Assembly (NCBI GenBank): GCA_019188255.1
Contig: JAETXT010000002.1
Coordinates: forward strand, 5,456,001-5,520,000
Reading direction: 5' to 3'
DNA from: Verticillium longisporum
Lineage: Eukaryota > Ascomycota > Sordariomycetes > Glomerellales > Plectosphaerellaceae
Length of the DNA: 64,000 nt
In this document: piece by piece, positions 24,373 through 35,861 of the stretch
How the letters are laid out: the number at the start of each line of letters is the position of its first letter
Numbering within the stretch: the stretch's first letter is position 1
Notes under the pieces: model-generated
Seen by the model: the letters and a program-made list of their open reading frames with translations, nothing else
What the model was told of the DNA's origin: nothing
Databases searched by the model: none
Position numbers and translations under genes: made by a program

Positions 24373-25895
24373 TGTGGATTACGGCTTGTGTCGCTGCAAT
24401 GTGGGAGAGATACAGAGAGAGAAAGATGGAGAGGGTAGCGAGGTGCTGGGACGCGTCGCCAGCTAGCTTGGGCGCAAGCTTGTAGAATGGGCGCGTCGGT
24501 TCTATCGCATCGAGTCGCAGATGGTTGCACGAAGTTGTATTGAGGAATCGACCACGTCAAATCGGAAGTCGGAAGCGTGTGGTGGTGCTATGGGCGCAGC
24601 TCGGGAGTCGCTATCAAGGGAAGAAGAGCTGGGGATTGTTGGTAGCTTTTTTTGGTTATGTTGCTGCTATTGCAGGTCCCATTTCTGATTGCTCGCTCCA
24701 ATCATGATCACGTGGGACAACCGTGCTTCTGTGTCGGAGCTCCACCCACCAACAACTGGGACGCAGCTTACTTCAGATTTCATCAGACAAACCACCGAGC
24801 TTGCAGGGGATTTGGCTTCCATTCGCATTAATTACGTCTTTCTATGCTGGGTAGAGCTGGCAAATACAACAGGAACGGGGAGACGCCTTTTGTCGGAGGG
24901 GTCTGTCACCTCGCCTTTGTTCTTACCAACATGTAACAAGCGACTAGACGCTTTACAAGCAAGTACACTGGTTTCTTGTGGCACAGTGGCGTCTGGCATT
25001 GGCTTCTACTGAGAAAACTGCTGCTTGAGAACTCGGCGGCTGAGGCATGCGACCAAATGCCTTTGATGGGTGCATGTATTTTATGGGTCCTACCTACTAA
25101 AACAGCCTTGTATACGACCACTCAACACCTGGGTTCATTCGCATTATCATGCCTTAATTAGATCCAAGTCGGCTCTGGTCGTCTCCTGACGAAGTCCGCA
25201 AAGATTACCGAGATGCTCGTAACCTAGGAAAAGGCCACCTCACCAAACCGCCATGTTGCAGGCCTACCTACGTGAATGGGCCGAGTGCAGGTTACTGGTC
25301 CATACGCACTCTACTTGAAGTTTCCAATACCCGTAGAGCCTTAACTAGATCTTTCACTCGTCAGATTCTACCCGTGTTATCCCCTGGTTGTAAATACGGA
25401 CGTACAGATCAATAAATACCCACCAACTATTGGACTGTTGGACAGGCGCATCCACATGCCATCCGGCGACAGCTGGGTCTGACAACCCCATCCAAGGTGG
25501 GTGCCATCATGTGACGTGAGAGGGGCGTCGGCACTGTGTAGCATCCTGCCCAGACAACGTTCAGTGCTCCTTCTTGGCGGTCGTGGTCCAGACCTGTGAC
25601 GACGTGCATTTGATGTACATGTAGATACCCTAATAAGCTTTGAGGACGACCTGATTCTGGAACTTGACTGAAGCTCTCCTTACCTGCTTGTTGCAACATA
25701 GCCCGCCACCTAAAAGAAACAAACCTCCCCGCCAGCCTTACCAACTTATTACCCCCCTCGCTGCAAGCTGGAGCACCTTGAGCAACCAAGCCTCGCCTGA
25801 GCGGAGCCCAAGTCGGGACCCCTGTATCGCAGCACCCCAAAGCTTGAGCCCACACCAGGGACCGCCAACCTGCTTCCCGCATCACCACCACCATT
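24373..25895. other. Divergent 5' region of NSP1 and the Laa2-like gene
   Basis: A 1.5-kb stretch with both promoters. TACCTAC-type motifs occur near 25095 and 25265. Pyrimidine-rich sequence precedes the right-hand start. No gene is recognised. Confidence 0.5.
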
Positions 25896-27655
25896 ATGGC
25901 GGACCATACTAACCTCACTCCACCCAAGCGGACGGGAACGGCTGATCCAGGCGCCAAAGACCTGGGTATGCCCCGTTGACCTCAACCCACCCCCCGCTTC
26001 CTGCGTCAAGCGCTGACCCTGTCTCCAGCCGAGTCTTCTGACGACGATCACTTCTCCGACGCCCAGTCCGCGCCCGAGACTTCCCCCAAGTCACCCATCC
26101 CGAAGACGAGGGTAGAGAAGGTTGACGACGAGCCGTCCTACGGCGAGGTGCCAGGAACAGAAGCGTACCGTAAGCGGGAGGAGGACGCCGAGCCTGATGA
26201 GATTGCCCTGGTCGAGGACAAGAAGCTGGAGGCTCTAGATGACGGCGCGCCCACCACTTCCCCGGCGGGCAGCCGATCCCCTGACTGTCGTCGAGGAGTC
26301 TTCGGGCACCACTGGAGAGCACTCTGAGGAGTTCCTGGAGAAGCGGAAGGCTGACGCCGATGCGGACGTGGTCGTGAAGCCAGATGGCCAGACTGAGGAA
26401 TCCAACAGTACCGGTATGAAATGATGTAGTCGTTCTCCTTATGAAGAAATGAATCAATGATTGCTCACTCCTATACCGTAGACTCCCCCGTACCTGCGGC
26501 TGACGTGTCTGCTCCCACAACACCGGCCGTCGAGCAAGCTGATACATCTTCACCCCCGCCCGGCTCGCCAGACACTGTAATTCTAGACTCCCATAATGCG
26601 CCTGCGGCAGATTCCGAATATTTGGTCCAAGCCACAGAGTCTACAGACGCAACGCCGGAACAGCCAGCATTGAAAGTGCCGCCGCCGAAATCGGAAGACG
26701 ACAACGACGACGAGAATGACGACGGCGACGACGACGCAGATTTTGGGGATGATTTCGATGATTTCGAAGAAGGCGGAGAAGATGCCGATTTCGACGACTT
26801 TGAGGACGGCTTCCAGCAGGCCGAGACTCAAGTGTCTCCAGAGCCAGCGGCGCGTGCCCCTCCCCCAGCAGTGCCGCTGGCTACGTTACCTTTCGTAAGT
26901 TGCATCGTTTCAGTAGGGCGTACACGCGACTAACCTTGCCATGCAGCCTATACCTGATCTTGATGACCTGGATGGCGAAGACATGTCCGACGCTCTCGAC
27001 AATTATCTCCACTCTCTGTTCCCCCCAGCTGAACTCGACCTCCCTACGCTGCCGCCGCTCTCCCGGGACAACAATGTGTTCCTTTCAGAACGTAGCGCCT
27101 CTCTGTGGTCACAGCTCGTGGCGCCCCCGCCAGTTTCCCCCAGACTGGATCCGCTCGAGAATCCGCCGCCTCTTCCTCGTCTCTCTCGGCGTCCCCGTCG
27201 ATCTCGACGAGATCCTCCCGGCCTCGAAGCAGAAGAAGCTCATCCTCCCATCGCTGCACCGCAAGACCTCGAACGGCTCCTTCCGCACCTCGTCGGAATC
27301 ACGCTCCGTCTCCCGCGTCCGCCAGTCCGAGGCCAACGCTTCGACAACCGGCCTCGACTCGAGCGGCAACGCCAAGCGCCCGACGAGCATGAGCCAGCGC
27401 AAGGCCCACCCGCCGACACCGGAGCTGGACCTCGTCGCCGGCCGGCAGCTGGCGACGACGACGGAGGAGGCTCTCAACGGCATGACGGACGACGAGCTGA
27501 AGACACACAACAGGAAGCTGGAGGCGTTGGAAAACGTGGCAAAGGAGGTACTGGAGCACTGGACGAAGAAGACGGACGAGAAGATTGGCGACAGGGAGGC
27601 GTTTGAAGCTGTCATTGAGAATCTGGTCAAGCATGCGCAGAAGACAAGAAAATAG
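25896..27655 (+). CDS. Acidic fungal protein resembling Laa2/DUF5102 (AP-1 accessory), with apparent frameshifts
   Basis: Start MADHTNLTPPKRTG at 25896. Introns lie at about 25965-26028, 26415-26480 and 26896-26946. Seen: a Ser/Glu/Pro-rich N-terminal half, then a very acidic block with repeated DFDDFEE/DFDDFEDGF motifs like clathrin-adaptor ear ligands. The conserved C-terminal region has IPDLDDLDGEDMSDALDNYL, LWSQLVAPPP, DWIRSRIRRLFLVSLGVPVD and LDEILPASKQKKL. A helical tail (TDDELKTHNRKLEALENVAK, EHWTKKTDEKIGD) ends HAQKTRK. That region matches my memory of the fungal DUF5102/YBL010C family; the AP-1 role is inferred from yeast Laa2. The frame shifts by +1 (or -2) at the C run 26278-26281 and again between 27121 and 27147. 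No intron can explain either. Confidence 0.68.
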
Positions 27656-28286
27656 ACGAGGGCCCCCCTGAACAGGCTGTCCCGGGCAGGACATGTCGAG
27701 GGCTGGGCGCGGTATCTGGCGAGGACCTGTGGCGCCATGTTACGAGCCGAATAATATACCCATGCGTGCACTTCGTCTCTCGGCAGTACATGAGCGTCTG
27801 GATGCTTCTGTATGGCATGTTCTCTCAGGCCTGCCGTGAACGTACTCTACCTTGACTCCATTATGCTGCATCATGCTTCATCACCACTGCCTGAAAGTGC
27901 AAGCTGGAAACCTTTCTAGAAATAGGGCACGACTTAACGCGGTGTCTCGAGGCCTCAACAAGCATGGCTACTGACGTGATCACAGGGAAGCATTGCCTTG
28001 AGCCCGTCGCCGTGGTCAGGATCAAAGCACCTACCTATTTTCCCTCGTCGAGTTGGACCATCTGCTTTCATGTGACAAGAATGCCCAAGGCATGTAGGCC
28101 TCATGATCGAAGTGCCCCTGCAAACCACGTCCCTTCACATCACGAAGAGCAAAATGTAACATTAGTCAAAACAGCATCGTTTGGATGGCCTTTTTTTCTT
28201 CTAAGCCCATCTGCTATCTAAACCGCGATCCGTAACCGTAGTCATGGTCTCATGTCTCCCATTTTCCCCATCGTCTGCTCATCAGC
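27656..28286. other. Convergent 3' region of the Laa2-like gene and eIF2 gamma
   Basis: No gene is seen; it holds the 3' untranslated sequences of two converging genes. Confidence 0.5.
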
Positions 28287-29980
28287 CTAAGACGTGCTGG
28301 GCTCAAGGGTAACACCGCTGCACAAGGTACGTCAGTCTCACATTACACACAACAGAAACCGCTTCAAAAAAAATAAGGGGGGGGGGGGGGGGGGACGCAG
28401 CAATGGTGGCCCAGCCGATGAGACGCCAGTGCTTCTCGATACGCCTGGAAAGGGCGACCTTCTCGCCAATGTTGGTGCACGCCGGGCTCGTGAGGATGAG
28501 CTTGGCAGCGTCGTTGCGGATGGCGGCGACCTTTGCGCCGGTGGAGGTGGAGCCAATGTTGACCATGATGACCTCGTTCTTGGCCAGCTTGGCGACCTTG
28601 GCCTGCTTGCCGTCGGCGGTGCGGACACCGAGGAGGCGCTTGAGGAGGTAAAAGTTGATCTCGATCTCGCTGTAGATCTCGGGCAGGCGTCCCTTGAGGC
28701 CGAGGACGAAGCCGACCAGACGATCGGCACGGCAGAGGGTGGGGTCGATGCGGGTGCCGACGCCGATGAGGCCGCCGGGGACGGCGTACTTGAGCTCGTT
28801 GAACTCCGAGTTGAGGGTCACGATGCGGCTGTAGATGTGCGTGCACTTGGGGGCGCCCTTCCCGTCGCGCGTGTCGATGCCGGGGCGGTTCTCAATCTCG
28901 TCGCCCAGCTTGAGCACGCCGTGCAGGATGGAGCCACCGGCGACACCGCCCTTGAGCTCGTCAATCTCGGCACCGGGCTTGTTGACGTCGAAGGAGCGAA
29001 TGACAATCATGTGGGGGTCCATGGTGAAGTCGCGCACGGGCACGGGGATCGTGTTGACGATGGACTCGAGGGCGGCGTCAATGTTGAACTTCAGCTGGGC
29101 GGAAATGGGGATGACGGGCGACTTTCCGGCCACAGTGCCACGGATGAACTTCAGGATGGACTGGTAGTGCTGCTGGGCGGCCTCGGGACGCATCAGGTCA
29201 ACCTTGTTCTGGAGGATGATGATCTTGTCCAGCTTCATAATCTCAATGGCAGCAAGATGCTCGGACGTCTGGGGCTGAGGGCAGGTTTCGTTGCCGGCAA
29301 TCAGCAGAAGAGCGGCGTCCATGACGGCGGCTCCTGACAACATGGTGCTCATGAGAATGTCGTGACCAGGGCAGTCAACGAAGCTGTGTGCGTTCGAGTC
29401 GGGTTAGCGTGATGACATTGTAGCGACATGTAGGAGGGGTCGCGCTCCGGGGGGATGGTTCTCACGAGACGTGTCGCAGCAGCCTGTAGGTGCCCTCGCA
29501 ACCCTCGCGCTCGCATGGCGGGTCGACCTCCTTCTCACTCTTGTAACTCCTGAAGCATCCGGGACGAGGGCACTCCTGATTGTCGCACTGGTAGATCTTG
29601 GCGTTGGCGTAACCCAGCTTGATGGTAATGTTGCGGATCAGCTCGTTCTTGAAACGAACAGTCTGGACACCGGAGATGGCCTTGACGACGGTAGACTTTC
29701 CGTGAGCGACGTGACCGATGGTGCCAATATTGATTGTCGCTTGCCGCGCGATGATCTCGGCTGTGAGGGGGTTCAGGGTCTTGACGTCGAGATCCTTGGG
29801 GTCGGTTTGAGGGGGCAGCGTCGGGCGCTGGACGGCAGGCGCCTCGGCGGTGACGGGGTTGGAGGACTTCTTGAGGGCGCTCTTGAGCTCCTGCTCATCC
29901 TCGCCGTGGTTGTCAATGTTGGACTCGCCAGAGTCGGACTCGGACTCGATGTCGTCGAACTTGGGGTCGTCGGAAGCCAT
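28287..29980 (-). CDS. GCD11: Translation initiation factor eIF2 subunit gamma
   Basis: eIF2 gamma is the GTPase subunit that carries Met-tRNAi to the 40S ribosome. Three exons (introns 29384-29465 and 28318-28396) give 510 residues. Seen: an acidic N-terminus, G1 GHVAHGKST, a zinc-knuckle insertion ([11 protein letters not shown]...CEREGC), and G3 DCPGHD, rebuilt exactly across intron 1 as [12 protein letters not shown]4 is NKVD and G5 is SAQ. Domain II/III follows: [36 protein letters not shown], and [20 protein letters not shown] at the end. The last intron carries an 18-base G run (28377-28394 on the plus strand) directly next to its donor GT, so the donor assignment deserves RNA support. 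Confidence 0.95.
28377..28394. repeat. 18-base poly-G homopolymer in the eIF2 gamma intron
   Basis: Eighteen uninterrupted G on the plus strand (C on the coding strand), followed leftward by A-rich sequence. It lies inside the last eIF2 gamma intron, immediately downstream of the inferred donor. Its length in the assembly is unreliable. Confidence 0.9.
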
Positions 29981-30758
29981 GATTGCGGTTAGGGGTCGTT
30001 GCTTTGGCGGGGTCGTCCGTCGGTTGTTGAGGAGGAAGTGTGGTCGCGTGGTCGCGGGAGAAATTTGGCCGGGCAAGGTGGGTGTAATTTGCACGGGACG
30101 TTGTTTTGATGGGACACCGAGAGGTCGGACTGGAGCACTTTGGCCGCAGTGGTTCTTCGTGGAGCTTGACGTGCCTTCGCTCTCCGAGTGATTTCGCCTC
30201 GTTTGGCACATCAAAATTCGTAGTTGTGCAGTCCTGAGTGTGACTCTGACGCTAGTCCTGATTGGGGATGATAGGTCCGATAAGGATCGTTGCCCCTCAC
30301 TGTGTGCTTCCCCGCGAGACCCACGACCTACGTGCTGCATTTGCTCGTCGTCTCACTGTCTTCTTGGTGCATTTCCCTTGTAAGGAGCCCTGCAATCGTT
30401 TGTATTGTGTAAATGTTTCAAGAAAAAAACAGATGTTGAAAAGAAACAGATGTTGACAGACTTTGCAGTCTTGTTATCTTCATCAACAGAAACTGCCTTT
30501 CACAATTCTGTCCTCCATTTATACAATATTCACAATTACTTCAGAGTGCTAGAGTACCCAACCTTCCCAGGCCAGCCCAGCAAATCCACCGTCGAGGAAA
30601 CTCTTTCCATGATCCTCAACGCCGTGATGGTATATAGTGCGATCCAAAAAAGAAATCGTCTTAAATGAAGGGAGGGGTGTATGCACCAGCCAGCAAGCTG
30701 ACGCAGACAAAGAAAATCAAAAACACTGTCATTCTATCGTCACCCAGTTTTCCACCAT
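29981..30758. other. Intergenic between eIF2 gamma and the membrane protein gene
   Basis: The eIF2 gamma promoter side has CAAAGCAACG- and CCCGCGAC-type sequence just upstream of the start. An A-rich, T-rich stretch at about 30400-30560 has lower GC than its surroundings. No gene is supported. Confidence 0.5.
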
Positions 30759-32411
30759 CTACCGACCATACCCCTTAACAGGCGCATCGGCGTAAGCCCC
30801 TGGGATCGGCACAGCGTCGTACACGGGCTCGTCCGCTGCGCCCGAGGCATGTGCATGCTCGTTGTAGGTAGGCTGCGGCGGCGAAGGCGGGTGCGTGGGC
30901 AGAGCAGGGGCCGTTGTAGAGGTCGGCGTGAAGCTACCGCCGCCAAGCTTGGGTGTTGCCGAAGGCGCCTTGACTGGCGGTGCCTGCAGCTTGAAGGTGG
31001 ACTGCTGCTGGCCAGCGAAGCTCGAGGCAGGCTCGACGAAGCGTGCTGCCGGCGTAAAGGTGGGTTGCGGCTGCTGCTCCTCAATGGCCGAGAGAGACGC
31101 AAACGTCTTTTCCGGGTTGCGCGGGGAGAGGGCGTACTGCGAGTAGAGCCCGGGGGACTTGAGGCCGGGGGTATTGGGAGCGGACTGGCTGCGTAGCTGG
31201 GCGAGGTAGAGGTCAGAGCGAGCCCTATCACGCATGTCCATGGACTTGGTAAGGCGGCGCTTGGTGTAGTAACGATAGAACACGATGCTGTAGAGCGAGA
31301 TGGCGATGATCTCAATGACGACCTCAATGATGATGCAGATGAGAACCCAGTTGTTCAGGCGGCAGACCAGAGCATAGTCGACCTTGTCGTGGTAGAGCTC
31401 AGCGCGTCTGTTCTCCTTGCAACTACGACGAGTTAGTTTCGCACGTCACAACGTCGAACATGATGTTTGGGGGAAACGTACCTCCAACCCCACATGTCGC
31501 GACCAGCGCTTGAGCTCCGTTGGTGTTGGAAGATGCCAGCAGAAATGACCCACATGATCATCGAGACGATGAACCAGCCGATGGCGAACAAGGTGTAGTA
31601 CGTCGCAACCTTTTCCGCCCTCTTATGCCCGCCTCTACAGTAGGCAGCGAAAACAATGATGCATCCGAGCAGTGAGATGCCGGCCACGACGAGAATCAGA
31701 ATCTGAGGCCAGATCTTGCTCTTCTCCGACCAGGCAGGCAGACCACTCTGAGCTGGCAGCGATCTTGTTGCGTTGAAAATCGAGAAGGAGGCAGACAGCA
31801 TGGAGATGATGATAAGGGCACAGCTGAAGCTGACACCGCGAAGAGCAAACTTGGCCATTCGGACTCGAGTTTTTATCCTCTGTGGACGAGTTAGCAGGTG
31901 ATGACGCACGACCAGCGTGATAATAGCACAGACGTACCAGATCGCGGCGCTGGGCCTTGCTAGTGTGCGACTCCCTCTTGTCGAGGAATTCCTCCTCCTT
32001 GAATGTTGGGCTCATCGGGTTCTCAAACTTCCTGGCGGGAGTTCCGGGCACCCGCATGGCGCTCTTGAGGGGCGTCTTGGGGGTCATGGGAACGTTGACG
32101 GATTCGCGGTTGTTGATGTAGCCGAAGCCAATGTCGCCAGGCTGGGATTGAGCCATCTCGGACCTCTCATGAGGTGCAAAAGGTGAGAGGGGCGCCTCGA
32201 CGGGAGAATGAACCGAAGTGGCCTCAGCGAAACGAGGTGTGCGAGGGGGCTTAAGAGAAGAGCCTGAAGATGACGAGTCTGTGGATGCTGAGCGGTTTGG
32301 CGTCAAGTTGAGTGCGGCAGGCCGCTTCTTGTCGTCTATGCAGGCCAACACTGTTAGTCTAGAATTCGTCATGTGCCATGTTGCGGACAAAGACGAACCT
32401 TGAGAGAACAT
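30759..32411 (-). CDS. Fungal four-helix membrane protein, function unknown
   Basis: A 5' exon coding MFSQ at 32411 is joined across an intron to DDKKRPAALNLTPN, followed by about 130 disordered residues rich in Ser/Pro/Thr with several TP sites (SLKPPRTPRF, VPMTPKTPLKSAMRVPGTP). After another intron come transmembrane helices: VSFSCALIIISMLSASFSIF, IWPQILILVVAGISLLGC, YYTLFAIGWFIVSMIMWVIS and, after a third intron, WVLICIIIEVVIEVIAISLY. A cytosolic Pro/Gln/Ser-rich tail of about 170 residues ends VKGYGR. The four-helix layout with long disordered ends resembles MARVEL-like or tetraspan scaffolds of fungal plasma membranes. I cannot match it to a named protein. The TP sites suggest phosphorylation control. 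Confidence 0.8.
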
Positions 32412-35306
32412 GTTGTGCGGTGAAATGTGGACGCCACTACGAGGAACACGGCAGAGAAAGAGCCCGAAGGCAAGCGTCTTGGTCTTTCGTATGGATCAAA
32501 GGGCGATGCGAAGCACCGGGTTTAGTGTTGGACAAAGACAGGCTGAGGCTTCAGGACGGGGACGTGCGAATTGGAGACGGGGCGGCGAGAACAGTTGAGG
32601 CGCAATAGGAAATCAGACTTGTGAGAGACCAGCTATCGAAGGAAGGAGGGAGGTAAGACTTCCAACGGGCGGCTCAGATGGGGACGAGGTTGGTTTTGAG
32701 CGGATGCAGCCAACTCTTAGAGGAGGTGGTGTCTAGACGGGAAGGATGAGCGGCGTGTAAGTGGCACAACGGCAGAACAGAAGGCAAATGGGATCCCTAC
32801 CTGTAGCGTGGGCGGGGGAGTAATGGCGCGAGCAGGAGCAGGGTCTGATAGGGTGATAGCCCAGTTCCAGGGCAGTGATTCGGCCGTGATGGGAAATAGG
32901 CGCTGAGAGAGGTCGATTTCGAAGCGCCGAGCTCTGGAAACCAGGGACGAGGTTTCTTGCGGAAACCGCACCAAAACCTCTAGCGGCGGGTAACCACCCG
33001 GACAGCTTGGTCAAGAGCGCAGAGCTGTTTTTGGCAGCGCCGGCGAAACAGGCAGCCCGCGCAATAGAGCCTTCTGCAACTAGTTCCGAAGGGTGTCACG
33101 AAGCGATGTGGGCGACAGAGAGAGAGAGAGGTCTTTACAAGAGGGGAAGAGGGAAACGAGTGTATATTTGGAAGCGAGGCATGCCACCAACACAACCACC
33201 CAAGTCAAACGGTAGTCCGAATGGGGAGACAGCGGGAAGGTGGGAGAGAGACAGAGCGAGAGACAGAAAAAGACCAAGGCAGACCGCGAAGCAGGCTCCG
33301 GAGAGGAGCTGTACAAGCATTCGTCCCGTCCAAAGTACAGAGTGCAGCTTCGAGGGTCCTTCACTGGCACTTGGCAGTCTTCGAGGCAGAGACCTGCATG
33401 GTTCGACAGGGCAACGAAAGGAGTTGATTGGGCCTAGGAACCAGACCCCCGAATATCGAAGAGGCGGGGAGGGGGGGCGGACGGGTGTTGAGGCGGGAGA
33501 GCGACAGGTGGTTGGGCAGACAAGTCGACAAGGCAGGGCGCTATCTCAGCGGTTTGAACAAGCTCTACAAGCTCCGGCGCCAACTCGGGCCCGTTGAGGG
33601 GATCAGTGGTCAATAACCCTGCCGCCTGCCACCCCCAAGATGCGTGACGTGCAGATGTGATAGGTTGGCCGCCGTGCAGTCCTGCTGAGTGCCACATGCT
33701 GAGGTGACAGGGGGTGGTGAGCAAACAAGAAGCCAATCGGAGCCCTGAGCAGTGTGATGTCGACCCAGCCACATGCAGGTCGGGCGGCAAGAGAATAACG
33801 CTTGGAGTTTGGTCCTCGACACTTGTCTTGGGGCCTTTCCCCCTCAAGTCCCTCTTGCTCCTCTGCATGTACGCGCTCCGGCCTTCTGACTGATTGGTTC
33901 GAGAGTTGTTCGGTCTGTTTGACGGCTCGAACGGCTCCTCGAAAGCTTTCATTTTGTCTGAAGGTCTGCTGGCGGCGGTTCGAGATGCTTCAGCAAGTTA
34001 CGGGTGGCGACATGGCGAGTCTGCGCAACCCAGCGAGCGACAACCACGCGGCCTTGTCTCCATTCTGGTTTTTGCTGGGAACACAAGGTCGCAACCCAAA
34101 ATCTGACGTGGGCAGCTGATCGCCGTTGCCCTCTTGCCGTGCGGTGTCAGACTCGAGTGTGTGGGATCATTGATACTACCCGAGCCTGCCGGTCGGCGTC
34201 GATTCAGTAGAGGCGTGGCATCAGAAATAGGTTTCTTGTGCGCCGAGCTGGTGCTGTATGATCGAGGTTGCCAGCAAGTACAGGTAGTGATGGCCAAGCC
34301 AAGCAAGCAAGGCACCACCTCCGACAGTGTGATGAAAATTCACTTTGTAAGGTGTGTGATGGGTAAGGTAGAGGCAAGTGGGAGCGGGGAAGAAGCAGCA
34401 GCCTCGCCGAGGCACCGCGCGGACCGCCTACCGAAGCTCATCAGCGACTCTCGAGCACCACACCCTTCCTAAGGTCGTGTGCCTACCCATCTGCATAATG
34501 CACAAACCAGACCTTGCGCTCGACTGTCGCCACCAGTCTGTCAGCCGTTGCGACCACATTGCTAATTATGGCACAGGTCAACCAACGAACGGCCATGATC
34601 ACGAGAGGCCACGCGCCAGTTTGTAGGTACATGTACCTATCAACGTCATGGTGGTGCCGATGCATTCTACCGGTGATTTTTTAATCTGCTTGCACCGCGC
34701 CGCCGCAACCGCCAGGGAGCCTGAAATACCGCGATAGTCTCCATGACCTATTGGTACCACGTTGATCAGGTGACCACAAGTTGAGGCTGATGGTGACCAG
34801 TGAACCACACAAAGTCTTGCCCCTACCTCGAGCGCCGTATTGGTCGGTCGAATCGTCTGCGCCATCGTTCGGTTGTAGAGATTACGCCTCACCGAGCAGA
34901 TACTACCTTCCGATGCACGAAACATACATTGAAGCATATGGGCGACCGACTAATGGCTAAATGACGACTCTTGGCCTAACCACCACTGTCAAGAGATATC
35001 TGTGCTGTCCTGCCTAGGATAGTGGTAAGCCAGCCATCGGCCACTGCTACTGATCATCGCGTCTCATCTCAGCCTGAATCCTCTGTCGTTGACTTTGCTT
35101 CGACTCGGGCTGCAAGTTGATATCGAAATCACATGTATCCCTTGCCTCGAGAATGCCGACAAGCCTTTTCAATGACCCAATCGCACCAGCAAAAAAATGC
35201 TGGTATCAAGCCTTGGGCTATGAATCATGATAGGTGAAGAGCCTGTCACTGCCATGAGAGGCAAAACTTGATTCTCGGGGGGGATGAAATCCTCCCGTCG
35301 ACTTCT
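32412..35306. other. Long intergenic region, no gene recognised
   Basis: A 2.9-kb stretch containing the 5' flank of the membrane protein gene, with purine-rich plus-strand sequence (GAGAGAGAGAG near 33116-33129). No frame shows a domain. A GTAGGTACATGTACCTA palindrome lies at 34624-34640. Confidence 0.5.
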
Positions 35307-35861
35307 TCAGTTGTCCATCACTGCAAAATGTACCTTCATCCAGAGGCTGCAATCTTGACAACCAACCAAGAGCTCACCCATCTCTCCAGCCTCCTCGAGA
35401 TCTCCCTCGCCCAGAAGGAACCCCCGATCATTCCCACACCGGCAGCTGCGGTGCCAAACATCCTTTTCTTCGTCAAACTCTAGATCATCAAGGTCGACGT
35501 TCTCCACTCCAGTCTGGAAAACTTGCTGGCCCTTTTTGTTTTGAGCAGCTTTCAGCAGCGCTTCGTACGCTGTGCGAGAGCTGGGACTTGAGAGTGTTTT
35601 GTAGGCGTTTGTGATCTGATCAATCGTGAACGGGGCCACTTCAGACGCTGTGGATGTTCCGACACTGATTTTCGAACCGTCACTTGCTCCAAACTCGGAT
35701 TTTGCCTTGTCTGGGTGATGCCGAAGAAGAGCTCGATGGTATGCGCGTTTGATCAACTGAGCTTGCTGATTTCGCTCCGTGTCCAATAGCGACGGAGAAA
35801 TACCGAGTATTTCATAGTAATTAGATGCTGTCGCAACCGGATGTGAGGGCGAGTGGCTCAT
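35307..35861 (-). CDS. DPH4: Diphthamide biosynthesis protein 4 (J-domain, DPH-type zinc finger)
   Basis: DPH4 (yeast Jjj3) supports the first step of diphthamide synthesis on elongation factor 2, helping the Dph1-Dph2 iron-sulfur enzyme. A single exon codes 184 residues. Seen: an N-terminal J domain (NYYEILGIS, the HPD motif in RHHPDKAK, and ITNAYKTLSSPSSRTAYEAL) with a short acidic/Ser insertion, then a CSL-type zinc domain (CRCGNDRGFLLGEGDLE...LVGCQDCSLWMKVHF). This J + CSL pairing is diagnostic of DPH4. No truncation is apparent. Confidence 0.94.
   Translation of the reverse strand: MSHSPSHPVATASNYYEILGISPSLLDTERNQQAQLIKRAYHRALLRHHPDKAKSEFGASDGSKISVGTSTASEVAPFTIDQITNAYKTLSSPSSRTAYEALLKAAQNKKGQQVFQTGVENVDLDDLEFDEEKDVWHRSCRCGNDRGFLLGEGDLEEAGEMGELLVGCQDCSLWMKVHFAVMDN

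Noticed and set aside
27109..27137. 29-nt GT..AG intron to explain the second Laa2-like frame change
   Set aside because: Far below fungal minimum intron length, and it would delete conserved sequence.
33007..33597. 196-residue forward frame
   Set aside because: Low-complexity Arg/Glu/Gly sequence produced by purine-rich DNA opposite the leader of the membrane protein gene.
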